Shown piece after piece: positions 35,593 to 44,560 of a stretch of 64,000 nucleotides of DNA (its first letter is position 1; the number at the start of each line of letters is the position of its first letter). Source of the DNA: Pseudobutyrivibrio xylanivorans DSM 14809 (lineage in GTDB: Bacteria; Bacillota; Clostridia; Lachnospirales; Lachnospiraceae); NCBI RefSeq assembly GCF_900141825.1, contig NZ_FQYQ01000005.1, positions 125,408-189,407 of the forward strand. Reading direction: 5' to 3'. Both the position numbers and the translations under genes were made by a program. Below the pieces are notes generated by a model. It had not been told where the DNA came from and did not search any database. It saw only the letters and a program-made list of their open reading frames with translations.

Positions 35593-35919
35593 TTTATATT
35601 ACCTCTATTCAAAAAATCAGCCTTGTTATAGTAGCACGACTTTTAAAATGACTCTACAAGCAAGTTTTCCAGTCTGTCTTATATGTAACCAAGTATAAAA
35701 ACTATAGATAAAAGCCTAACCCCATTTTAGGATCAGCATTCCAAGCCATTTCGCTTGCCTGAATCACAAGAATCTCATGCTGTCTCCCATTTCTTCAAAT
35801 GTCATATTTACACACCTTCTTATTTTCTTCCACTCTAAATAGTAGAGCCTCCACCAGCTTCTGTAGCTACCTCTTCTGTAGATTTTTTCCTGTTCAGCAC
35901 TAGCAGTCTTTAATCAATC
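35593..35919 (-). pseudogene. Gene-free stretch with decayed small-ORF remnants
   Basis: No intact gene. Minus-strand pieces with coding-like sequence lie in different frames: KSTEEVATEAGGGSTI ending at a TAG near 35843, MTFEEMGDSMRFL, and ILVIQASEMAWNADPKMG ending near 35704. The first resembles a leader-type tail with a double-Gly; together they could be a broken peptide-precursor or small-protein locus. Evidence is weak. Confidence 0.2.
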
Positions 35920-37053
35920 CTATTTCTTACTATACAAATATCCAGCCACTGCTGAAACACATGGCACGGTTCCGATGATTCCGATAGAACCTGCAATGGC
36001 TCTAATCAATTCTATAGCCACAAAATCTGTGTTGACAAGCTGTCTAAAGGAAACGCCATAGGAATAGATAAGCACCATCATGTTCAGGGCGCCGCCAACG
36101 TAGGCAAGCACTAGGGTATTTGCCATTGTGCCCATGGCATCTTTTCCGATGTTCATGCCGGCATCAAAAAGCTCTTTGAAGCCAAGCTTCTTGTTTGCCT
36201 CGTGAACCTCGCTGATGGCTGAAGCAATAGACATTGCAATATCCATTACTGCACCCATTGCTGCAATAAGAATGCCGCTTATGTACAAACCTCTAAGCTG
36301 AATTGGATTGGTAGATTTTACAAGTAAAAGTGCCTCGGCCTCATCCATCTGGAATGTGGTAACACCGCCTGCCTTGGCAGCAAGCTCACCAAGCAATGCT
36401 GCTATGAGAACACCTGCAAGAGAGCCAAATGCTGCTGCAATTGTCTTCTTCTGTACACCGCCAATAAGCAAGAAACACAAAGCTGATGTAACGAACACTA
36501 TAACTATTGTAAGTGGAATAGGCGATACTCCCTTTAATGTAAGTGGAAGCAATACAAAAATAATTGCAACCACTGTATATGCAAGTCCTGCGAAAGCTTT
36601 TAAGCCCTGCTTACCACCTAGTAAAACAAGCACTGCGAAGAACACAACAATAAGTCCTATAAAAAGAGGAATTCTGTTGTAGTTGTAAATGCTCACCTCA
36701 TATTTACCTGCATCAGTAGTATCTATTCTGACACTGACCTTATCGCCCTTTGACACATCAACATTATAGAGGGCACTGAAGTAGTTCGTCACATGACAAA
36801 CATCTCCCTTATAACGGCCAGTGAGAAGCTCTACCTCAAGCTCTGCACTTCCCTTTTTTACATTTTCAATTTCTTTATCAATCGATGTATTATCCTCTAT
36901 TACAGAAAGAACTCTAGCAGTCTCATATTCGACGCCAGAGCTCTCTGTGATAGTGTATTTTGGCCTGTCAGTGTTGGCATAAATAATCACACCAACACTG
37001 AGGGCTATAAATACAAGGACTGATACTATTTTTATTATCAGTTCTTTTTTCAT
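35920..37053 (-). CDS. YibE/F family membrane protein
   Basis: A 377-residue membrane protein: a signal-anchor at about residues 6-27, an extracytoplasmic beta domain to about 130, then seven or so membrane helices with conserved GVSPIPLTI, FQMDEAEALL and GAVMDIAMSIASAISE. YibE/F proteins are widespread in Firmicutes and of unknown function. The gene begins 12 bp after the stop of the giant PHP protein, with no good SD of its own, so translation may be coupled. Confidence 0.88.
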   Translation of the reverse strand: MKKELIIKIVSVLVFIALSVGVIIYANTDRPKYTITESSGVEYETARVLSVIEDNTSIDKEIENVKKGSAELEVELLTGRYKGDVCHVTNYFSALYNVDVSKGDKVSVRIDTTDAGKYEVSIYNYNRIPLFIGLIVVFFAVLVLLGGKQGLKAFAGLAYTVVAIIFVLLPLTLKGVSPIPLTIVIVFVTSALCFLLIGGVQKKTIAAAFGSLAGVLIAALLGELAAKAGGVTTFQMDEAEALLLVKSTNPIQLRGLYISGILIAAMGAVMDIAMSIASAISEVHEANKKLGFKELFDAGMNIGKDAMGTMANTLVLAYVGGALNMMVLIYSYGVSFRQLVNTDFVAIELIRAIAGSIGIIGTVPCVSAVAGYLYSKK

Positions 37054-37064
37054 TTTCTAAAAAA

Positions 37065-40000
37065 TTACCATCCAAAAAACTTTCCTAAGAAGCTCTTAAT
37101 TGCGCTAACCACCTGCTTAACAACTGGGTTTTCAACAATCTTCTTAACAACTGGATTCTTGGCAGCTACCTTCTGAACTGTCTTCTCAACAGTCTCAACA
37201 ACATTCTTAACTACCTTTCCAACCTGCTTGATTGTTTCCTTAACAGGATCTGGCTTAACCTCTGGTTCAGGCTCCTTAACAAGAACAATATCATCGCAAT
37301 TGCGAACTCTGAATACAGGTACTGATTCCTCTGAATCTCCCTCTGGATGCATGTAAAGAACACCAGCTGCAGAAACTGTAGCGCCTTCCTTTACAAAGCT
37401 TGCAATCTCATTCTTGCCTGTTGTTGCTGAGTAGATGTAACCATCGATAAAGATAGCAGCCTCTACGCCAGTAGAATCCTTGAGCCAGAACTCTTCGATT
37501 GTCTTTCCATCAGAACCGTAAGCAACTCTTGTTACCTTACCTGTTGTCTTAAGAAGTGAACCACCAAGAGCATCATAATCCATTGCTGTCTTTGTGTCTA
37601 CTTCCTTTGGAGCATAAACATGTGGCTCAGCATCAAGAATCTTTGATGAAATAACCTTAAGCTCCTTATCTCCCTGATACTGTGAAACGTATCCAACGAT
37701 GCGCATCTTTGTACCTATTGCAAGACCTGGTGTTGCGTATGGGAAGATATCGATACCAGCTGTCTCATCCTGAAGATAAATTGTATCGAAGAAGGTTGTG
37801 TACTCGTTGTCTGTACCAGATGTTACATAACCTTCAACTGCGAATACTTCGTTCATCTTACCTGCACGAGCCTGTGCGATAGTAGATGTTGGAAGCTCTA
37901 CTGTAACACCCTCAAGGATGTTATTGATGATTGTGTGGTTTGTATATGGAAGAGAATCGTTGTTGTCCATCTCTGCCTTTACTTCGAAGTCTGAAATGAA
38001 TACTCCACCAGCTACGAAGATGTCACCACCAGCCTTTGTGTGCTGTGTAGCAAGGAATGTAACATCGCCAAGGTTATCGTTCTTTGCACCCTTAACACCG
38101 TTATCAAGTGTGCCTGGCTGAGGATTTCCTGAAGCATCCTTGCAATCTACTGAGTAAGTAGTATCAAAGCCCTTTACAAGCCACTGTGCCTCGTCTACAA
38201 AATCTGTAGCCTTAGCGTTTGAAATATCTACTGAGCAGCCTGAGTACTGGCTGTACTTCTGACCATCTCTTAATCCAGCAAAGAGTGCTGAATCTGTGTT
38301 GTAAGTAGTTGGGTACATTCTGTATACCTGACCACCGTTGTTTGTATCATCACAAACCTCATCAGAACCCATGCGGATTGTAGAACCGATAGCTTCAAGA
38401 AGCTTGTTCTGCTCTGTAGCTGTCTGGCCGTCAGTTGTATCAGAGTAGTCAGCAAGACCACAAACGATTACTGAACCACCATTTGCTACATAATTCTTAA
38501 CTGTAGTGATGAACTCATCACTGAAGTGTGAAACTGTGTAATCACCAGCATTTGCTGTACCAGACTTCTTAGCTGGAGCAGATACTACAAGTAATGAGCA
38601 CTTCTCAAGCATCTCTGGTGTAATTTCTGTTGTAACAACCTGAGCGCGGATATTCTTCTTTGCACAAATTGAAACGAATGCTGACATGTTGCCGCCATAG
38701 TAGCCAGTAACATAGTCATTGTAATGTGTACCATCGATGAGAACGTCTGTAACCATCTCTGGAACTGCATAGCTAAGCTGAAGCTTATCTGTGTAAACCT
38801 TTGGTACTCCGTTAAGTGTTGCGTTAACAATCACCTCGTAAGTAACCTGGCCAGCCTCGTTATATACGAAGTCTGTCTTGAAGGTTGCTGTGCCCTGTGA
38901 CTTAACTGATGTGATACCAGCCTCTGCACCTGAAAGGTTTACAACCTCTGTTTCCTTATTATCAACGTCCTTGATAACAACCTGGATGTTGTCGATTGTA
39001 AGATCTGTCTGCTCGTTGTTGTAGAAATCAACATTTACATCAAGGCTCTCTCCCTTAACTGGAAGAACTGTGTTTGTATAAGTCTTGTTGATACCGCAAG
39101 CCTCAACCTCACCTACCCATACAGGAGCTGTAACAGCGATATCGCCATCATCCTCTGTAATCTTTAAGTAGTAGTAAGAGTAGTTTGCAGGTACCTCAAA
39201 TGTAACTGTCTTTTCGTTAGTAGCTACATTCTCCATAGCGATTGACTGACCACCGTTAACGATAACCTCAACACGGCCAATCTTTGAATCTGTAGGATCC
39301 TTGATTTCCGCCTTAAGCTGAACTGTGTCGCCTACAGCATCCTTCTCAAGGATTGTACCCATGATGTAATTATCAAGTGTGTAGTATACGCTAAGGTCGT
39401 TATCCTCTGTTGCGTATATACGATAATTTCTCATTGCATCATAGATAGCATTTTCATCGTTTGTATCAGCAAGCATTACTGTACGTGCTGTGTTTGCATC
39501 GCCCCACTTACCCTTGTGGTTATCCTGGTTGTTAGTAGGAGCTACATGCCATCCCTTATCAAGAGCACGAGTGTAGTACTCGTATGATGGGAAGTAACCT
39601 GAAGAACCGATTGTTCCTTCACCGTTACCAACCTCAATCATTGTGATTAACGCATCGTTCTCTTCTGAGTAGTATGCGAAATCCTGGAAATCACCGAAGG
39701 TTGTACCTGGGTGATTGAACTGGCTGATAGAATCAGGAACTGATCTAAGAGCCTCATAGTAATTCTGTAAAGCTGTAGCATATGTTGAATATGCTGTCTG
39801 TGTACGGCTCTGGAAGCCTGGTGTGTTGTAAGTATTGATATGACCAAGACCATTTGACCAAGTCATCTCATAACCGTAAGCACATGTAAACTTATCTGTT
39901 GAATACTTCTTTACAAGATTGTGAGCGTATGTCCACTCATCATTTTCAGACTTATCAACGTTCTCAGTAATCTTTGACTCCTTCTCGTTGTCGATTGAGT

Positions 40001-43000
40001 TACTGTGATCCGTAATTACGATATAGTCAAGATTATCTACCTTAGATGCATGCTGTAAAGCTTCCTCAAGTGTACCAGCACCATCAGAAATGCTTGTATG
40101 TGCATGAACCTGACCAAAGTAGATGTTGTACTTCTCGTTAAGCTTCTTTGTGAACTTAAGAGTAGAAACAGCGCTATCCTTGTAGCAATCCTTTGTTGCC
40201 TTTACCTGAATCTGAGCTGGGAGCTCCTTGAGCTCGAATGGTGCTGTGTACTCAATCCAATCGTCATGCTCATCCTCAGCAACTGGCTCTTCTGTTGACT
40301 CTTCTTCAGAAGTCTTAACCTCGTCAGTAGACTCAGCATCATCCTTTACTTCTTCATATCTATAGAAGATCTTCGCGCCTTCTGTCTTTGTCTTGAGAGT
40401 AATTCTCTGACCTTCAAATACAGCGCCGCCGTTTGGAGCTGCCTTAACTGGAGCGACCTGTGCCTGTGTATACTGATAATTTACAGTGATTGACTTTGCA
40501 AGGCCTTCCTTTGTAGCATAAGCACGAATTGTAGCTGGAAGCTCTGTGAAGCTTACCTTCTCTGCTGAATCGTACTTAACAAACTCTCCACCATTTACTG
40601 AGTAGTAGATGTCTGCTCCCTCAGTCTTTGATGAAAGAGAAACCTTCTGGTCTGATGGAATTTCGCCTGCTGCTGGACTTGCAACAACATAGCTTGTCAT
40701 ATCATCGCTAACGATTGGGTTACCCTTTACGTCAACGCCATCAATACGGATAACACCACCCTTTGCTGGAGCCTTGTCACCCTTAGCTGACTTATCACCA
40801 ACTGGAACAAGTCTTACATAAAGCTTCTCAGCGTTTGCTGCTGCATTTGGAATATCGAAGCTGAATGTTACATAGTATGTAGGAGCAAGAGATGTCTTTG
40901 CAATACCATCTGTGATATCGCCAGAGCCTGAAACCTCAAATGGCTCCTGAACAGCCTTGCCGTTCTCATCTACCTTATCTTCAGATGCCTTGTAAGCTGT
41001 GTACTTGAATGAGTAAGTACCAGTCTTAAGATTTTTGAATGTCTCGCCATCTGTAGAATACTGAAGCTGGAATTCACCTGCTGCAGTGTTTGAAGCTCTC
41101 ATTCTGAAATCAATTGACATGTTGCCGTAGCCAAGTGATGGGAATGCGAACTGCATGTAATCAGTGTCTTTGTTGATGACACCTGTTGAGCCCATGTAGT
41201 AGTTTGTAGAGCCTGTGTTGCTGCTCTTTGCAGATGTCCATGGCTGTGAAACACTTCCATTTACAACTGCTGTGTACTTAGCAGATGAATCGAGCATATC
41301 GTTAGTAGCATATAAGTCACCGTTGATATACTCTTTTGTAGTCTCTACTTCGTCATAGTGTGCGTTACCTGCCCACTGAGCAACAGTAAGACGTGTATCA
41401 TCAAATTCATAGTTAACTGTCTTCTCACCTTCTGCAAGTGCATAGAAGCTGAACTCATATGCTGCAGACTCCTTGAAGCCGTAAAGTGAGAATCCGCTGT
41501 AATACTCAAGTGCCTGAACGTATGAACCAGACTTAGCGAAAGCGTTCTTTAAATAGTACTTACCTTCTGCGCTAGCTGCTTCTTCTGTCCAAAGACTGTT
41601 GTCAGTCTTCTCATCAGCAAGGATAAGATTTGCATAGGTCTTCTTCTTGCCGTCTACTTCTTTTTCCTCAACTGTTCCTGTGAGGTACTTTCCATCAGCT
41701 GTCTTGAATGAGTAATATCCATTGTCATCACGAGCAACTGAAAGAACTGCTGCATTTAAATCCTTTGTCTCAAGTGTGCCATCCTCAGCTGGCTCTGCTG
41801 CGACATCCTTAAGCTTTCCATTTGTAGTAGCCTCAGATGTCATAAGCTTCTTGCCTGCTGGATAGTAAACAACTACCTGATCTCCATCGTAAAGCTCTCT
41901 TGTGAGAAGCTTTCCAACAGTGTTATCTGTAGGAGCATCTACCTTCTCAAGCTCAGGGACTGTGTAAGCTGAGAATGTGTAATTGTCCTTCTTTCCACCA
42001 GCTGTGTAGCTGTATGTTGTAAATCCTGAGTAGAACTCAAGGTATTGTGCCTTATTCTTGAATACCGCATTTACGTTTTTAACTAAGAATGCGCCATCCT
42101 CCTCTGGCTCAATTGACCAAAGGCTGTAGTCGTTCTTCTCAGCTGCAAATGTAAGGCTGTTACCTGTCTCTCCTGAAGTAAGGTACTTTGTTGTAAGTAC
42201 GTTGTCTTCAAGAATATCTGATGTGATGTAGAACTCTCCATCCTTCTCAGCCTTAACAAGCTTAAGGGAAGCAATAGGAGCCTGATCCTCTGTGTATGTG
42301 AGATGATTATCATCATTTACCTTAACATCAACACCAGCAAGCTTCTTGCCGCTGGCTTCTGTAGCAAGAACTTTTTCATTATTAAATGAAAGAACAAATT
42401 CCTGGTCAGCATCAAGCTTTGTGATATCTGTAATCTTAGAACCAGCTATAAGCTTGTAATTGAATGAAACTATCTCGCTCTTTGTCTCATCAACAACTGA
42501 GTAAGCATAGATTGTAGTGTCTTTTGTGATAGCGACAGCTTCCTTGTATGGGCTGTAGTTATCCTCGCTGCCATTTACGTTGTAGTAAATCTTAGCATCC
42601 TCTGTAGCGCATGTAAGCTCTATCTGAGCACCAAACTCAACCTCTGTGCCGCTTTCAACAGAAGCCTGTGGAGCTGCGACCTTACCCTCATCTGCAACCT
42701 TGCTTGTGAGCTTATAAAAACCAAGTGTCTGGTTTTTAATATTGCCAGTAACATTTGTGTATGCTCTCCAGTCTTTCTTATCTAAATAAACCCCTAAGAA
42801 ACGAGTAGCATCCTTTGAATCCTTTGCTGAAAGATATCCGTTGTCATCAAGCTGCCACTGAGCGCCCACCTGATCCTTTGGCATCTTGTCAACTCTAACG
42901 CCGCTGTTAGATGCGTTAGTGTAAAGATATGAAGAACCATTTGTGATTGTGTAGAAGGTTCTTGTAATCTTTTCCTCCGACTCTGTCTTAACATCGTCAT

Positions 43001-43646
43001 CCTTTGCATCAGAATCCTTCTTGTCAGATTCTTCAGCTGTCTCAGCTGCTTCCTCTGCAGAAACTTCCTTATTATCTTCTACAACAGCTTTCTTTTCTGT
43101 TGTCTTTTCAGAAACCTCTTCTGTAGCAGGCTTTTCCTCTGAAGCTTCTGTAGCCTCAACTACAGTCTTTTCTTCTGTAGTCTCAGAAACCTCTTCTGTC
43201 TTCTCTTCAGAAGCTTTTTCTTCAGAAGCGATGGTGCCTGCTTCCTCTGTCACTGTTTTTTCCTCAACAGTAGTCACCTCTGCCTCTGTGTTATTTTCAG
43301 CATTAGTAACAACTGTTTCTTCAACAGTGTTCTTTGTAATTGTCCATGCATAATCTGCATCCTTGCCTTCTTCGATAGTCAAAGAACTACCATCAACTGT
43401 TCCAAGAACAGCGGCAGGGCCAGCTTTTGTAGCAGATGCATTTGGCAATACGTAGGTTGTGCCATCGGATGTTGTCATTGTGATGGCAATAGAATCACTA
43501 GATGTGATGTCGGATAGACTTACTTTAGTCCAGACATGGTTAGACTCTTCGGCATTAGAAACGAAAGAAACATCAGTATATGCCAGTGAAAGAATCATCA
43601 AAAGCGAAAGAACTAAAGAGAGCCCTCTGCGAGCCAATTTTTTCAT
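37065..43646 (-). CDS. Giant exported PHP-domain (CehA/McbA-like) protein
   Basis: 2193 residues. A signal peptide (MKKLARRGLSLVLSLLMILS) is followed by a Glu/Thr/Ala-rich low-complexity stretch (about 115-215) and repeated beta modules with GEFYITSD- and YYSGF-like motifs (250-750). Chitobiase/FN3-like modules (DAKIYYNVNGSEDNY near 345, ADIYYSVNGG near 1005) precede a PHP metallohydrolase domain at about 1170-1410: YFGQVHAHTSISDG, VITDHSN, FNHPGT and NNQDNH bind metals. A Rossmann-like domain (1620-1760) and two OB-fold-like modules (1915-2115) follow, then a basic tail. Domain choice suggests extracellular phosphoester or nucleic acid hydrolysis, not proven. SD AGGAGG is upstream. Confidence 0.85.
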   Translation of the reverse strand: MKKLARRGLSLVLSLLMILSLAYTDVSFVSNAEESNHVWTKVSLSDITSSDSIAITMTTSDGTTYVLPNASATKAGPAAVLGTVDGSSLTIEEGKDADYAWTITKNTVEETVVTNAENNTEAEVTTVEEKTVTEEAGTIASEEKASEEKTEEVSETTEEKTVVEATEASEEKPATEEVSEKTTEKKAVVEDNKEVSAEEAAETAEESDKKDSDAKDDDVKTESEEKITRTFYTITNGSSYLYTNASNSGVRVDKMPKDQVGAQWQLDDNGYLSAKDSKDATRFLGVYLDKKDWRAYTNVTGNIKNQTLGFYKLTSKVADEGKVAAPQASVESGTEVEFGAQIELTCATEDAKIYYNVNGSEDNYSPYKEAVAITKDTTIYAYSVVDETKSEIVSFNYKLIAGSKITDITKLDADQEFVLSFNNEKVLATEASGKKLAGVDVKVNDDNHLTYTEDQAPIASLKLVKAEKDGEFYITSDILEDNVLTTKYLTSGETGNSLTFAAEKNDYSLWSIEPEEDGAFLVKNVNAVFKNKAQYLEFYSGFTTYSYTAGGKKDNYTFSAYTVPELEKVDAPTDNTVGKLLTRELYDGDQVVVYYPAGKKLMTSEATTNGKLKDVAAEPAEDGTLETKDLNAAVLSVARDDNGYYSFKTADGKYLTGTVEEKEVDGKKKTYANLILADEKTDNSLWTEEAASAEGKYYLKNAFAKSGSYVQALEYYSGFSLYGFKESAAYEFSFYALAEGEKTVNYEFDDTRLTVAQWAGNAHYDEVETTKEYINGDLYATNDMLDSSAKYTAVVNGSVSQPWTSAKSSNTGSTNYYMGSTGVINKDTDYMQFAFPSLGYGNMSIDFRMRASNTAAGEFQLQYSTDGETFKNLKTGTYSFKYTAYKASEDKVDENGKAVQEPFEVSGSGDITDGIAKTSLAPTYYVTFSFDIPNAAANAEKLYVRLVPVGDKSAKGDKAPAKGGVIRIDGVDVKGNPIVSDDMTSYVVASPAAGEIPSDQKVSLSSKTEGADIYYSVNGGEFVKYDSAEKVSFTELPATIRAYATKEGLAKSITVNYQYTQAQVAPVKAAPNGGAVFEGQRITLKTKTEGAKIFYRYEEVKDDAESTDEVKTSEEESTEEPVAEDEHDDWIEYTAPFELKELPAQIQVKATKDCYKDSAVSTLKFTKKLNEKYNIYFGQVHAHTSISDGAGTLEEALQHASKVDNLDYIVITDHSNSIDNEKESKITENVDKSENDEWTYAHNLVKKYSTDKFTCAYGYEMTWSNGLGHINTYNTPGFQSRTQTAYSTYATALQNYYEALRSVPDSISQFNHPGTTFGDFQDFAYYSEENDALITMIEVGNGEGTIGSSGYFPSYEYYTRALDKGWHVAPTNNQDNHKGKWGDANTARTVMLADTNDENAIYDAMRNYRIYATEDNDLSVYYTLDNYIMGTILEKDAVGDTVQLKAEIKDPTDSKIGRVEVIVNGGQSIAMENVATNEKTVTFEVPANYSYYYLKITEDDGDIAVTAPVWVGEVEACGINKTYTNTVLPVKGESLDVNVDFYNNEQTDLTIDNIQVVIKDVDNKETEVVNLSGAEAGITSVKSQGTATFKTDFVYNEAGQVTYEVIVNATLNGVPKVYTDKLQLSYAVPEMVTDVLIDGTHYNDYVTGYYGGNMSAFVSICAKKNIRAQVVTTEITPEMLEKCSLLVVSAPAKKSGTANAGDYTVSHFSDEFITTVKNYVANGGSVIVCGLADYSDTTDGQTATEQNKLLEAIGSTIRMGSDEVCDDTNNGGQVYRMYPTTYNTDSALFAGLRDGQKYSQYSGCSVDISNAKATDFVDEAQWLVKGFDTTYSVDCKDASGNPQPGTLDNGVKGAKNDNLGDVTFLATQHTKAGGDIFVAGGVFISDFEVKAEMDNNDSLPYTNHTIINNILEGVTVELPTSTIAQARAGKMNEVFAVEGYVTSGTDNEYTTFFDTIYLQDETAGIDIFPYATPGLAIGTKMRIVGYVSQYQGDKELKVISSKILDAEPHVYAPKEVDTKTAMDYDALGGSLLKTTGKVTRVAYGSDGKTIEEFWLKDSTGVEAAIFIDGYIYSATTGKNEIASFVKEGATVSAAGVLYMHPEGDSEESVPVFRVRNCDDIVLVKEPEPEVKPDPVKETIKQVGKVVKNVVETVEKTVQKVAAKNPVVKKIVENPVVKQVVSAIKSFLGKFFGW

Positions 43647-43880
43647 TACCTATCCTCTCCTCCTTTATTATTTTAGACAAAAAACGCGTCAAAAAAGACG
43701 ATTCACGCCCCAATCATCCACTATGTACCTAAATGATTTGGTATGTAAATCGCTTTTCCTAAATCGTTATGTCGTGTAATGCTATATTACCATTATTTTG
43801 ATTGAATTTTCAATAAAAACTTTAGCCCTTTATTAGAATAAATGCTATGATATACCCATAATAAAAACGAGGTTTAAATT

Positions 43881-44513
43881 ATGCGAAAAAAAGAACTAGC
43901 ATTAATTGTTATCGAAAGATTGAAAAAGGAATATCCATATAGCGACTGCACCTTGGATTATGATGATGCATGGAAGCTTTTAGTATCAGTTCGCCTGGCT
44001 GCTCAGTGCACCGATGCAAGAGTTAATGAGATTGTTCCTTTATTATATGAAAAGTTTCCTACCATCTCTGCTATTGCAGATGCCGATGTTGCAGATGTGG
44101 AGGCTATCGTGCGCCCCTGTGGACTTGGCAAGTCAAAGGCTAAGGACATTGTTGCCTGCATGAAGATGCTTAGAGATGTTTATGATTGCAGAGTGCCTGA
44201 TACCATGGAAGATTTGCTTAAGCTCCCTGGCGTAGGCCGCAAATCTGCAAATCTTATACTTGGGGATGTGTATGGAAAACCTGCTATAGTTACTGATACT
44301 CATGCGATTAGATTGTCAAATCGCATTGGATTAGTTGACGGAATCAAGGAGCCAACTAAAGTGGAAATGGCCCTACGAAAAATCATTCCACCAGAGGAAG
44401 GCAATGAATTATGTCATCGACTCGTAGATCATGGCCGAGCTGTGTGTACGGCCAGAACTGCACCTTATTGTGACAAGTGCTGTTTGGAGGATGTGTGTAA
44501 GAAGAGAATCTAG
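43881..44513 (+). CDS. nth: Endonuclease III
   Basis: A 210-residue DNA glycosylase/AP lyase. The helix-hairpin-helix LPGVGRKSANLIL is near residue 115, with the catalytic Lys in its hairpin and the catalytic Asp in VTDTHAIRLSNRIGL. A C-terminal 4Fe-4S cluster is formed by four cysteines in CTARTAPYCDKCCLEDVC; the first spacing is seven residues, one more than in E. coli Nth. It removes oxidised pyrimidines in base-excision repair. Monocistronic with a terminator. Confidence 0.96.
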   Translation: MRKKELALIVIERLKKEYPYSDCTLDYDDAWKLLVSVRLAAQCTDARVNEIVPLLYEKFPTISAIADADVADVEAIVRPCGLGKSKAKDIVACMKMLRDVYDCRVPDTMEDLLKLPGVGRKSANLILGDVYGKPAIVTDTHAIRLSNRIGLVDGIKEPTKVEMALRKIIPPEEGNELCHRLVDHGRAVCTARTAPYCDKCCLEDVCKKRI

Positions 44514-44529
44514 TTTATAACATATAAAT

Positions 44530-44551
44530 GGAGCAACCTTTCGGTTGCTCC
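44530..44551. terminator. Bidirectional terminator
   Basis: GGAGCAACC/GGTTGCTCC with a four-base loop, between convergent nth and the NTPase gene. Confidence 0.88.
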
Positions 44552-44560
44552 TGTTTGTTT

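Noticed and set aside
43021..43353. Plus-strand Ser-rich protein opposite the giant PHP gene
   Set aside because: It is an antisense shadow of the Glu/Thr-rich low-complexity coding region; no RBS.
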